A stretch of DNA of 64,000 bases from Candidatus Thiodiazotropha endolucinida (GTDB taxonomy: Bacteria > Pseudomonadota > Gammaproteobacteria > Chromatiales > Chromatiaceae): positions 1 to 64,000 of the forward strand of contig NZ_MARB01000023.1 of NCBI RefSeq assembly GCF_001715975.1, read 5' to 3'. This document shows, piece after piece, positions 54,229 through 62,840 of the stretch (the first letter of the stretch is position 1; every line of letters begins with the position of its first letter). A model generated the notes under the pieces. That model was not told the origin of the DNA. It did not search any database and saw nothing but the letters and a program-made list of their open reading frames with translations. Position numbers and translations under genes: made by a program.

Positions 54229-54903
54229 CACCCCGGCATGCAGGCTGAACCCGGATTCTTTCGCGACCTGGGCAAACCGATCATCGTCTTCCCAGGCCGG
54301 GAGGGTCTGCAGCGTGAACACTTTACGTCCTTGCTGCGGCCCGATGGTGATACGGTAGCTGACCGAACAGCCCAATTCCTGTTACATCGGATCTTCGTCG
54401 CCCTCTTCCAGGTTCAGGTAACTGTTTTCTTCATCCCGTTACAGGATGCCTTCACGCTCCAGAAATCCGGCCACACGGTGGCTGATCGGATGCACCAACG
54501 CCACCAATCACTGCTGGTTGGGCGCGTTGGTACGATGAAACCGTGTTTTACCGTATTTTGTTTCGGTGTAGACACCGTCAAGGAAGAGCATGTGGAAATG
54601 CACGTTCAAATTGAGCGCACTGCCGAATCGCTGGATCAATGTCACCGCACCGGTCTGTGCAGTTTTTCGAGTAAATCCCGACTTCTGAATAAGATGGGCC
54701 GATATGGCCCTGTAAACGATCCCCAGCACCCGCCCAATCAGTTGCGGACGGCTGGCGAACAGAAACCGCAATTGAAATGGGAAGCTCAGCATCCACGGAC
54801 GGGGTTGTTCTGGTAACACCTCATCAACCAGCAGCGCTGCGCTTTCGGCCATGCGTCTTGCGGCATAACGTCCTCCATTCCATGGCGAGCCTAATGTTCT
54901 CAT
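54229..54903 (-). pseudogene. IS91-family transposase remnant with internal stops
   Basis: The first part (54903-54508) reads ARRMAESAALLVDEVLPEQP, LIQRFGSALNLNVHFHMLFL (the HUH region N-V-H-F-H), then DGVY. It lacks the zinc-finger portion that should precede ARRM: the leader is spliced directly to it by deletion. Past 54508 the frame shifts and continues HRVAGFLEREGIL with stops, up to ITIGPQQGRKVFTLQTLPAW and GFSLHAGV. The 5' leader matches that near 15194. It is dead. Confidence 0.85.
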
Positions 54904-55465
54904 ATTGTTTTCTATGTATAAAGACTGCGTGCCATAAAAACGTACCCGCCACTTAAGGTAATAGGTGAAGAGACATTACTAGCCGATGAAGAGCCATCGA
55001 TCGGCGAAGATGCTTTTCCTTCTGTGATCGATTTAACATAGGCTGGTAGCTCAGGTGGAGAGTATCCCCAGTTTGAATTGGCGCAGGAAGGTTTGTTGAT
55101 AGAAATCTGAGTTTTGTTCGACATTTACTGATGTTCTGTCTCAATATGTGGATGCAACTCCCCCTTTTTATCTACTGCTGGCTGTATAGCTCTCCATCGG
55201 GAGATACCTGTCATTGGCCATGGTGCTTGTGATCTTAAATGATCACTAAATGACACCCTGAATCACTAAAAAAATATACCAAAACTGATCTCTTAACGCT
55301 CAACCATCCTGGCTTGAGTAAGGATATGTATTGGAGATATCCCCGGTAGGGATTGCTCACAGGGCGGCAAATTTATTTTTGCGCATCTGTTCGGGTTTTT
55401 ACAATTTTTATCCTCAGTGCGGATTTATGCTTCTTTCATGATCTGAAAATTGAAGGAGAAAAGTC
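54904..55465. other. 562-bp region without a supported gene
   Basis: Includes the IS91 leader at the left. A 70-codon minus frame (54912-55124) has no family resemblance. AGGAG precedes the mipA-like gene at 55466. Confidence 0.5.
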
Positions 55466-56215
55466 ATGTTACAAAGCCCGAAAATGCACTTGGCCCTGAT
55501 GGGGCTGGTCTCTCTGTCCATGAGTGATTCCCTTGCCGCAGAGCAGCGTGTGGAATTCGGAGTGGTGGCCTCGGCGAATAGCAGTTTTTATGAGGATGCG
55601 GGACAGGATTACTACCTCTTGCCGCTTCTGTTGGCGGATTACGATCGTTTCTATCTGCAGGGAATCAATGCCGGGTATCGATTCTTTCAGGGGGAGACCC
55701 AGAATCTGGCTGTGGAGGTTCGTCGTACCTTCGATGGTTATGAGAGCGACGATAGTGATGCACTCGAAGGTATGAAAAACCGGGATCAGGCCTGGGAGGC
55801 TGGTCTGGTCTATGAGGTGAATCTGCTGGGTGGACAGGCCAAAGCCAAGCTGATGCACGATATTTCCAATACTCATGACGGATTCACTGGCCGGGTTGAG
55901 TATGAGCGTTCGTTGCTGAACGGTAAAACCTACATGGTCAACTGGTATGGCGGCTCAGAATTCTGGAGCCGTAAGAAAACCAACTACTACTTTGGTGTGA
56001 CTCCGGAAGAGTCGACTTCGTCGCGACCAGTCTACACGGCGGATGAGAGTTATAGCCTGTTTGCTGGTGTGAATGCCGTGAAGCGCTTGAATGATAGATA
56101 CTCGTTGATTGCCAGTGCTGATTATCAATGGATGACGGATGAGATCGATGATAGTCCGTTGACCACCAGGCAGGATCAGTGGACTCTCTATGCCGGCATT
56201 TTTTATCAGTTTTAA
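55466..56215 (+). CDS. MipA/OmpV-family outer membrane protein
   Basis: 249 residues; GAAGGAGAAAAGTC precedes the ATG. Signal peptide ends near SLA-AE. The beta-barrel starts with VEFGVVASANSSFYEDAGQD. YYFGVTPEESTSSRPVYTAD is the MipA/OmpV signature, and the end is TLYAGIFYQF with terminal Phe. The family is linked to peptidoglycan scaffolding (MipA) or osmoregulated porin-like roles (OmpV). It is not obviously linked to neighbours other than the CPBP gene 55 bp later. Confidence 0.92.
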   Translation: MLQSPKMHLALMGLVSLSMSDSLAAEQRVEFGVVASANSSFYEDAGQDYYLLPLLLADYDRFYLQGINAGYRFFQGETQNLAVEVRRTFDGYESDDSDALEGMKNRDQAWEAGLVYEVNLLGGQAKAKLMHDISNTHDGFTGRVEYERSLLNGKTYMVNWYGGSEFWSRKKTNYYFGVTPEESTSSRPVYTADESYSLFAGVNAVKRLNDRYSLIASADYQWMTDEIDDSPLTTRQDQWTLYAGIFYQF

Positions 56216-56270
56216 CTCTGTTTTCTAAGGTAGCCAGTTGAAGAGATTGTGGATAAAGAGGATGCGGACA

Positions 56271-57137
56271 ATGAGTGCCAGATTTAACTACCAAGCAAAA
56301 AAATATTTTCTGACGGTATTTGCAGGTACCGGAATCTTCTGGAGTGTGGGAGGTGTTATGAGTTTCCAGCCTGATTGGGTGGATTACTATATGCTGCCTA
56401 TGTTACTCGGGTTGATGGTGCCGGCGATGGTTGCTGTTGTATTGATATGGCGGCAACCGGAGGGCGCGTTGCGTAGGGATTTTAAATGTCGTCTGTTGAG
56501 TCTCAGTCTGATCAGGCCTGGTGTGTTTTTGCTCTCCCTGACGTTGATGCCTCTTTCAGTGCTGTTATCGATTGTTGTCTCGCTGGGGTTTGGTGGATCG
56601 GTGGAACAGTTTCAGGTCTCAGACTCCTTTTCGTTCAATAGTGGTTTTGTACCGGTTTTACTGCTGCTTTTCCTGGCAGCTCTGTTTGAGGAATTGGGGT
56701 GGCGCGGTTATGGATTCGAGAGCCTTGAGAAGGGGCGAAGTTTTCTCTCTGCTTCACTGATATTTGGTCTGCTCTGGTCTGTCTGGCACCTGCCACTGTT
56801 ATGGGTGAATGACTCATATCAATATGAGATCTATCAGTTGAGCCCCTGGTATGCTGTGAATTTCTACCTCAGTACTGCGGTATTAGGTGTGATCATCAGC
56901 TGGATTTGTCATATCAATCAGCGCAGTATCCTGGTGGCGATTCTGTTTCACTTTGTTGTCAATCTATCCCAGGAGATGCTGAGTATGACGCAACAGACAA
57001 AGAGTGTTCAGACCGTTGTGCTGATACTCTTTGCTCTGGTGATTATCCGTAACCAGTGGCCGCTATTCATGCGTAAAAGAGAGCTGGTTATTACCAGTAC
57101 CAGAGATACTGGCTCTGTTGGTCAAAATTGGTTTTAA
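56271..57137 (+). CDS. CPBP-family intramembrane metalloprotease
   Basis: About 288 residues from MSARFNYQ, with AAGAGG 9 bases upstream. Eight or so membrane helices. Catalytic motifs FEELGWRGYGFESL (Glu-Glu pair), SVWHLPLLW (His) and LFHFVVNLSQE (His, Asn) define the CAAX protease / bacteriocin-processing (Abi) family. Substrates in bacteria are mostly unknown. Its last 47 bp overlap the convergent AraC gene. Confidence 0.9.
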   Translation: MSARFNYQAKKYFLTVFAGTGIFWSVGGVMSFQPDWVDYYMLPMLLGLMVPAMVAVVLIWRQPEGALRRDFKCRLLSLSLIRPGVFLLSLTLMPLSVLLSIVVSLGFGGSVEQFQVSDSFSFNSGFVPVLLLLFLAALFEELGWRGYGFESLEKGRSFLSASLIFGLLWSVWHLPLLWVNDSYQYEIYQLSPWYAVNFYLSTAVLGVIISWICHINQRSILVAILFHFVVNLSQEMLSMTQQTKSVQTVVLILFALVIIRNQWPLFMRKRELVITSTRDTGSVGQNWF

Positions 57138-58113
57138 GGTATTGGCCGGGTGTCATGCCGGTGTAACGTTTGAAATCTTTGATGAAGTGCGCCTGGTCAA
57201 AGTAACCACTCCGATAGGCCAGTTCAGTCAGGTTGATGGAGTGGCGTTTCGACAAGGTCTGCCAAAGCTGTTGATGGGTTTGTTTGAACCTCAGGTTGCT
57301 TTGAATCTGTTTGTACGACATGCCATAGACTTCCGCATAACGTTTTTGTAGCCAGCGTTCACTCTTTTGGTAGATCTGTGCCTGTTCAGACAGACTCTGC
57401 CGAAGGTTTGGAAGCGGGGGTGTGAAACCCTTGGTGGATGTGGTCTGGTGGTTGCTGCCATCTGATGGAGAGAGGTTGCGAATTTCCAGGCGCTGATTAC
57501 TGATCTGTTGCCACAAGTGTTGTAGAAAGTATCGCTCAACGATCGTGATCAGGGCCTGACCGGTATTGGCGCCTTCCATCTCCTCCAGCATCAGTGTGCT
57601 GGTGGTCTGTCCCAGAAGATCTGCAAGTTGCAGGTCCTCCCCGTCAAGTTCTTTGGGAGCGTACTGAAAGAGTTCGTAGAAGGTTATCGGGTAGAGATCA
57701 ACCTTCAGATTCTTGATCGGTCTGGACTCTCTATTGCTGGCTAGCTGGTAGATATCGAACCATTGACCCAGACCAAGTTTGATGTAAGTGCGTTTGGCAA
57801 TTTCAACTCCCGGTTCCTGTTTATTGGCGGTTGAGGGTGATTTATTAAGCTGTGCAAAACCGTGCCCCTCGCCACGTATCTCACTCAGGCCACCATAAAA
57901 CTCGAAGTAGAGTTGGGTCATCACAGTGGGGTAGGCCCGGGTGATCAGTTTGGCTTGCTGCTCGTGCAGGCAGCCTATGGAGTAGGTGTAACAGGCGATA
58001 TACCGGTCTAGCAGGGGGTGAGTAGGTTTGACTGTGCCATAATCGACCCAGGACTGATGTTGATTCTGCTCGGCAAGTAACTTCAAGTGTTCAGTGTCGG
58101 TGCTGGCAGGCAT
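57091..58113 (-). CDS. AraC-family transcriptional regulator
   Basis: 340 residues. The N-terminal ligand-type domain (YIACYTYSIGC, YPTVMTQLYFEFYGG) is followed by a long linker and the AraC DNA-binding domain (QSLSEQAQIYQKSERWLQKR, then ELAYRSGYFDQAHFIKDFKR, ending TGMTPGQYLKTNF). It follows the small membrane protein gene by 2 bp in an operon. The target may be the CPBP and MipA genes opposite. Confidence 0.9.
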   Translation of the reverse strand: MPASTDTEHLKLLAEQNQHQSWVDYGTVKPTHPLLDRYIACYTYSIGCLHEQQAKLITRAYPTVMTQLYFEFYGGLSEIRGEGHGFAQLNKSPSTANKQEPGVEIAKRTYIKLGLGQWFDIYQLASNRESRPIKNLKVDLYPITFYELFQYAPKELDGEDLQLADLLGQTTSTLMLEEMEGANTGQALITIVERYFLQHLWQQISNQRLEIRNLSPSDGSNHQTTSTKGFTPPLPNLRQSLSEQAQIYQKSERWLQKRYAEVYGMSYKQIQSNLRFKQTHQQLWQTLSKRHSINLTELAYRSGYFDQAHFIKDFKRYTGMTPGQYLKTNFDQQSQYLWYW

Positions 58114-58115
58114 GG

Positions 58116-58487
58116 CTATAAAAAAGCATAGATCAGGAATACGCCGAATGCAGAAGCTAACAGTCCACCAACCCGGCTATAAGTTTTTGCAATGGATAGT
58201 GACCAGGACACCAAACTGCGGAAACCTTTGCGGCCAATTACTGTTAACACAACGGCCGCAATAACCGAGAGCCAGCCAAGGATTTCAATGATTAAGGGAA
58301 ATTTTGCTTGTGCTGCCTGGCTGATCAGGAGTATTCCCAGGATCAGTCTGCCAATGACAGCCAAGATGTGAAGCCCCGGCCTTTCCTGTTTGTCTTTTAA
58401 ATAGCCTAAAACAATTTCCGGGCTGAACAGGATAATCAGACCTGCGATCAGTATCAGGGCCCCGAATAAGATTATTACAGAAATCAT
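58116..58487 (-). CDS. small multi-pass membrane protein
   Basis: 123 residues, with hydrophobic segments near 2-22, 43-60, 67-87 and 105-122. There is a basic loop RKGFRSLVSWSLSIAKTYSR between the last two. No known family. It is cotranscribed with the AraC regulator and so may be an input or a target of it. Confidence 0.75.
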   Translation of the reverse strand: MISVIILFGALILIAGLIILFSPEIVLGYLKDKQERPGLHILAVIGRLILGILLISQAAQAKFPLIIEILGWLSVIAAVVLTVIGRKGFRSLVSWSLSIAKTYSRVGGLLASAFGVFLIYAFL

Positions 58488-58649
58488 CGTACGATCATTT
58501 AAGCTTTGTATTGGCTGTGGAAGATAGGTTAATAGGCTCTAGCTAAATCCATTCATTAACACAAAATCAAACTTTGCTGACAGTTTCACTATGCCATTGT
58601 CAGTGGGGCGAAAATCCGCCAGCACCATCGGGAGGAGTATGCTGGAAAT

Positions 58650-58875
58650 GCGAAGTATAAAAAGAATAACCGCAACACCCCCGCCTATCAAGGTGGCAGA
58701 AACCACTTGAGTTATCCCTCTACCCGACCTTAAATCTACTCAACTCCCCGGGTTTCCCGCTGAATCCGCCTGCTTCCACGGCCTTCCTGGTCTTCCGGCT
58801 TGGTTCAGACAACAGGCCGCCAGGCGACCTATCCTTGGGCTGCTGTGCCGTGTCGAGAAGTATGAAATCCCAGTG
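58650..58875 (-). repeat. IS91-type element end, copy C
   Basis: Starts GCGAAGTATAAAAAGAATAA and continues CCGCAACACCCCCGCC, then GTTTCCCGCTGAATCC and GCCGCCAGGCGACCTATCCT. It is contiguous with the transposase C-terminus at 58876, which proves that this repeat is the 3' end of the element. Confidence 0.8.
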
Positions 58876-59253
58876 CTATGCAAACCAGTCTGAATCTGGT
58901 GAGGCCCGCGTTGCCGGCAGCAACTCGGGTGGTGGCGGTAATGCGCCTCTCTTCATGAGGTGAGCCAGTATCTTGTCGATGATCTGCTGATCCTCGATAC
59001 TGGCGATCACCCTGGCTTCACCACCACACTTTGGGCACACCGAGACATCGATATTGAATACCCGTTTGAGGCGCTGCGCCCAGGTCATGGCCTGGTGACG
59101 CTGTTCGGGTGTTTTGTCTTCGTTTTCCTTTCGGGCACGGCCTTTGCCGCGTTTGGCCCGCGTCACATCAACCCGGTGTTTGCTGTTGGGGGCAAATACG
59201 CCATGGAACCGGGTCAGGTTCACTCGGGGTTTTGGAACCAGCGCTGCTGAGAA
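58876..59253 (-). pseudogene. IS91-family transposase C-terminal fragment
   Basis: ALVPKPRVNLTRFHGVFAPN then SKHRVDVTRAKRG, MTWAQRLKRVFNIDVSVCPK and CGGEARVIASIEDQQIIDKI: the complete C-terminal third of an IS91/IS801-type transposase with its CPKCGG zinc motif. The HUH catalytic region is absent. The upstream break is close to a tRNA-like fragment at 59264. Confidence 0.88.
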
Positions 59254-59263
59254 ACAAGAATAT

Positions 59264-59291
59264 TAGAGCGGGTTACGGGATTCGAACCCGT
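59264..59291 (-). repeat. tRNA 3'-end remnant (Gly-like)
   Basis: On the minus strand a perfect T-arm (ACGGG-TTCGAAT-CCCGT) is followed by AACCCGC-T-CTA, an acceptor strand and near-CCA end. GCGGG-type acceptors are usual for tRNA-Gly. The D- and anticodon arms are missing. It sits at the border of the IS91 fragment. Confidence 0.6.
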
Positions 59292-59494
59292 TTTGCCGAT
59301 TTGGAAACCTCTTTTTGTCATTGGTATCCTGCATGAGTCCATAGAATATCTGCTCAAGCGTTCAGCTTTTTTTTGCGGTATTCTTCACATTGCTTGGATT
59401 TAGTATCCCTATTCAATAGGGGAGGAACAGTCCCTGTTGGTATGCTTAATAGGCTAGATTTATTAAATCAACATACGATAGCGCACACACAGAA

Positions 59495-60430
59495 ATGGAT
59501 AAAATAAGAACCGCTGTGATCGGTGTTGGTTATCTCGGCCGATACCACGCCCAAAAATACGCCGCACTGGACAATTCGGAACTGGTCGCCGTGGTCGATA
59601 TCGATCCTGATACGGCTGCCAATGTTGCCAAGGAGTGCGACACAGAGGCGTTAACCGACTATCACGAGCTTTTGGACAGGGTGGACGCCGTCAGCGTCGT
59701 AGTACCGACTCAGCTTCACCATCAGGTTGCTACAGAATTCCTCGATAGCGGTATCCACGTGCTGCTGGAAAAACCGATAACCGTTACCGTTGCAGAAGCG
59801 GATGCACTGATTGAAATTGCCCGACGCAAACAGCGGGTACTTCAGGTGGGGCATCTGGAACGCTTCAACTCCGCGGTACTGGCGCTTGAAGGTGTACTCA
59901 AGGATCCGCAATTTATTGAATCCCATCGTCTTGCTCCCTTTACTCTACGTGGCGCCGACGTCAATGTGGTGCTCGATCTGATGATCCACGATATCGATAT
60001 CATCCAAAATCTGGTGGGTTCTCCCATCGCGTCAATAGATGCCAAGGGGGGGGCGGTATTGACCCAGGAGTACGATATCGCAAATGCCAGGATCAAATTC
60101 GAGAATGGCTGCGTAGCAAACGTTACCGCCAGTCGGGTGAGTCTGAAGCCACAGCGCAAAATGCGCATTTTTCAACCTGATGCCTATATCTCGATCGATT
60201 TCCAGGACAAGATCCTTAGCATTCATCGCAAGGGCGAAAAGGAGATATTTCCCGGTATTCCTGAAATCATCAGTGAAGAGAGTGTCTTTGCGAATTCCGA
60301 TGCTATCATGGCCGAGATCCGAGCATTTCTCGATGCTATTAGGAACAATTCCATACCGCCAGTTACCGGCGAGGATGGGCGGGAGGCACTAAAGACGGCA
60401 ATCGATATTAGCGAGCAGCTCGGCTCTTGA
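59495..60430 (+). CDS. gnnA: Gfo/Idh/MocA oxidoreductase, probable UDP-GlcNAc 3-dehydrogenase GnnA
   Basis: 311 residues. NAD-binding fold: IRTAVIGVGYLGRYHAQKYA; the catalytic-domain motif LLEKPITVTVAEAD (Lys-Pro pair) and DLMIHDIDIIQNL. The family oxidises a sugar hydroxyl. A StrS-type aminotransferase follows after 18 bp and lpxA is convergent next door. This trio matches GnnA/GnnB/LpxA of Acidithiobacillus, where GnnA oxidises UDP-GlcNAc at C3. The alternative is a surface-sugar dehydrogenase such as WlbA, but the lpxA link favours GnnA. Confidence 0.85.
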   Translation: MDKIRTAVIGVGYLGRYHAQKYAALDNSELVAVVDIDPDTAANVAKECDTEALTDYHELLDRVDAVSVVVPTQLHHQVATEFLDSGIHVLLEKPITVTVAEADALIEIARRKQRVLQVGHLERFNSAVLALEGVLKDPQFIESHRLAPFTLRGADVNVVLDLMIHDIDIIQNLVGSPIASIDAKGGAVLTQEYDIANARIKFENGCVANVTASRVSLKPQRKMRIFQPDAYISIDFQDKILSIHRKGEKEIFPGIPEIISEESVFANSDAIMAEIRAFLDAIRNNSIPPVTGEDGREALKTAIDISEQLGS

Positions 60431-60448
60431 TACCACCTGGTGAAGAAC

Positions 60449-61549
60449 ATGATCCCAATGGTAGACCTTAAGCAGCAATATCTCGATCTTAAGGAGGAGA
60501 TCGACAATGGCCTCCTGGCAGGACTGGAAGAAACTAAGTTTATCCTCGGACCTAATGTGCGCGCCTTTGAGGAGGAGTGTGCTGAATACCTGGGCGTAGA
60601 CCACACTGTTGGCGTCGCCTCCGGTACCGATGCCCTTCATCTGGCGCTGATTGCCGCCGGAGTTGAGAAAGGCGACGAGGTGATAACCACTCCCTTCACC
60701 TTCATCGCAACTGCCGAGGCGATCCGTTATGTAGGCGCCACGCCGGTGTTTGTCGATATCGATCCACAATCCTACAACATGGATCTCAACCAGGTAGAGG
60801 ACGCTATCACCGAAAGGACCCGGGCAATATTGCCCGTCCACATTTTCGGACAACCTGTCGATATGGACACCATCCTGTCACTCGCCGAGAGACACGATCT
60901 CCGGGTGATTGAAGATTGTGCGCAGTCATTTGGTGCCCATATTGACGGTAGGCAGACCGGCAACTTCGGCCTGGCCGGCTGCTTCAGTTTCTTTCCCAGT
61001 AAAAATCTTGGGGGATACGGGGACGGCGGTCTGGTATCCACCAACTCCGCCGAACTGGCAGAGCACCTTAGAGTATTGCGTAACCATGGCAGTTGGAAAC
61101 AGTACCATCACTCCGAGATTGGCTTTAACAGCCGCCTTGATGAACTGCAGGCGATAATTTTACGAGCGAAATTGAAACGTATCGACAACTACAACGAGAA
61201 TAGACGCCGCGTTGCCCACCGTTACAGCGCAGCGCTGGCAGAGATACCAGGGATTAAGCCCCCCTATGAGGATGGGATCGGCCATCACGTCTATCATCAG
61301 TACACCCTGCTGGTGGAAAATCGAGATACCATACAGCAGGCTCTACGTGACAACGGGATCGCCTGTGCCATCTACTATCCCATCCCGCTTCACCAGCAGG
61401 AGGTTTTTTTCGATGATTGCCAGGGGCTCTCACTTCCGGTCAGTGAGCGGATTTCTCAGCAGTGCCTGTCGCTGCCGGTTTTTCCCGAGTTGAAGGATGC
61501 GCAGATCGATCGTATTCTGGATGTTATAAGTAAAGCGGCGAATGGCTAA
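60449..61549 (+). CDS. gnnB: DegT/StrS aminotransferase, probable UDP-3-ketoGlcNAc aminotransferase GnnB
   Basis: About 366 residues from MIPMVDLKQQ; a GTG frame three codons longer is possible. Motifs: GVASGTDALHLALIAAGV, EDCAQSFGAH and the PLP lysine in FFPSKNLGGYGDGG (Lys185). C-terminal HQYTLLVENRD and IPLHQQEVF close the sugar-aminotransferase fold. With GnnA it would make UDP-GlcNAc3N, the substrate of an LpxA that forms an N-linked acyl chain. It uses glutamate as donor in known members. Confidence 0.87.
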   Translation: MIPMVDLKQQYLDLKEEIDNGLLAGLEETKFILGPNVRAFEEECAEYLGVDHTVGVASGTDALHLALIAAGVEKGDEVITTPFTFIATAEAIRYVGATPVFVDIDPQSYNMDLNQVEDAITERTRAILPVHIFGQPVDMDTILSLAERHDLRVIEDCAQSFGAHIDGRQTGNFGLAGCFSFFPSKNLGGYGDGGLVSTNSAELAEHLRVLRNHGSWKQYHHSEIGFNSRLDELQAIILRAKLKRIDNYNENRRRVAHRYSAALAEIPGIKPPYEDGIGHHVYHQYTLLVENRDTIQQALRDNGIACAIYYPIPLHQQEVFFDDCQGLSLPVSERISQQCLSLPVFPELKDAQIDRILDVISKAANG

Positions 61550-61587
61550 AAGGTTCTATTTTCAAATTCCACAGTGCGTGTACATCA

Positions 61588-62361
61588 CTATCGAAGAATA
61601 CTGCGCCGGGATTGCCCCAGAAAGCGGGAAAATATGGTCAACTCCATGACCTCCTCGGCCATGGCAGCGATCTCATGCTTCGCCTCTTCCAATGACAGTC
61701 CGGATCGGTAGAGTATCTTGTAGGCATGTTTGATCGCCCTGATGGCTTCCGGACTGAAACCTCGCCGTTCAAGCCCCTTACTGTTGATGCCGTGAGGGTG
61801 ACCAGGATTTCCTGCCACCATCAGATAGGGTGGCACATCCTTCGAGATGGCGCTCCCCATTCCCGTAAAGGCGTGGTCACCGACAGAGCAGAATTGATGA
61901 ACCAGGGTGAAACCACTCAATATCACCTGGTTTCCGATGTCAACATGGCCCGCCAGTGAGGCGTTGTTTGAGAAAACCGTCCCGTTACCAACCGTGCAGT
62001 CATGGGCAATATGAATATAGGCCATGAGTAGATTGTCATCCCCCACCCGGGTGATCCCGCCGCCGTTAACCGTGCCGCGGTTAATCGTGGCGCATTCACG
62101 AATGGTGTTGCGGTCGCCAATCTCCAGCTGTGTCGGCTCTCCCGCGTATTTCAAATCCTGAGGCGCCTCACCGATTGAGGCGAATTGGTAAATGCGGTTC
62201 CCTGTTCCGATCCTGGTTGGTCCATTGATGACAACCTGTGGCCCAATCCAGCAATCATCACCTATGACCACATCGGGTCCGATTATTGAGTGGGGTCCAA
62301 CGGAAACATTGCGACCCAGTTCAGCGCCGGTATCAACAATGGCGGTGGGATGTATGCTCAT
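61588..62361 (-). CDS. lpxA: acyl-ACP--UDP-sugar O/N-acyltransferase
   Basis: About 257 residues from MSIHPT; a frame seven codons longer is possible. Left-handed beta-helix hexapeptide repeats run from residue 1 to 190 (AIVDTGAELGRNVSVGPHSI). The catalytic His is in HIAHDCTVGN (His120, with His117), matching His125 of E. coli LpxA. The C-terminal NSKGLERRGFSPEAIRAIKH completes the family. It transfers a hydroxyacyl chain to position 3 of UDP-GlcNAc, or of UDP-GlcNAc3N when gnnAB are present. It lies alone here, away from the usual lpxD-fabZ-lpxB operon. Confidence 0.95.
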   Translation of the reverse strand: MSIHPTAIVDTGAELGRNVSVGPHSIIGPDVVIGDDCWIGPQVVINGPTRIGTGNRIYQFASIGEAPQDLKYAGEPTQLEIGDRNTIRECATINRGTVNGGGITRVGDDNLLMAYIHIAHDCTVGNGTVFSNNASLAGHVDIGNQVILSGFTLVHQFCSVGDHAFTGMGSAISKDVPPYLMVAGNPGHPHGINSKGLERRGFSPEAIRAIKHAYKILYRSGLSLEEAKHEIAAMAEEVMELTIFSRFLGQSRRSILR

Positions 62362-62571
62362 ACTATTGCCTGCTCCATACAATCAGAACTGTATTGGCTA
62401 CAAAATCAACATGTCCTTTTCTTGCTTATCTGCACTCCCCGACATTTTTCTCGTTATATTTCAGGGGCTAACCAATGGAGAGGTCAATCCACTAAACCAG
62501 TAGGGTGATCAAGAATCAGGTCGCCACCTTGAGGCAACCCGAAACGTTGGCAAGGTAATCAGGGCCAATGG

Positions 62572-62632
62572 AAAGTTTAGGGAGAATAACCGCAACACCC
62601 CTGCATATCAAGACAGAAAACTGGAGGCAGGA
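62572..62632 (-). repeat. IS91-type element end, copy D (short)
   Basis: AAAGTTTAGGGAGAATAACC, then GCAACACCCCTGCATATCAA and ACTGGAGGCAGGAT. It matches the outer 60 bp of copies A-C, then stops. A 9-bp hairpin follows at 62674. The rest of 62383-62840 has no gene I recognise. Confidence 0.7.
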
Positions 62633-62673
62633 TCTGCAGTATGAGAATTCGTATATGTTTTTTTAACCTGTTT

Positions 62674-62694
62674 TGGTGGGGCAGGGCCCCACCA
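62674..62694. repeat. GC-rich hairpin shared with the IS91 remnant at 14959
   Basis: TGGTGGGGC pairs with GCCCCACCA around AGG. The segment TGGTGGGGCAGGGCCCCA recurs exactly at 14959-14976, at the break point of the IS91 N-terminal fragment. It may be an element end or a MITE-like unit. Confidence 0.5.
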
Positions 62695-62840
62695 TTTCGA
62701 TGAATGAAATCAGAGAATATCCTCATATCACCCTTACCATGACCACTTATTGAGTAAGTACGATTCAACCCGGTAAAGAATCCTCTGATCAATCGATTTC
62801 TGTAATCCCTCTGTCTTAGAGCGACATTTGTCACCAGGTC

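Noticed and set aside
54912-55124. 70-codon minus frame in the IS91 flank
   Set aside because: No similarity to known proteins and no start signal; two other frames in the same place are equally open.
62577-62834. 85-codon minus frame covering the IS91 end
   Set aside because: Half of it is the non-coding IS91 repeat block, so the frame is accidental.
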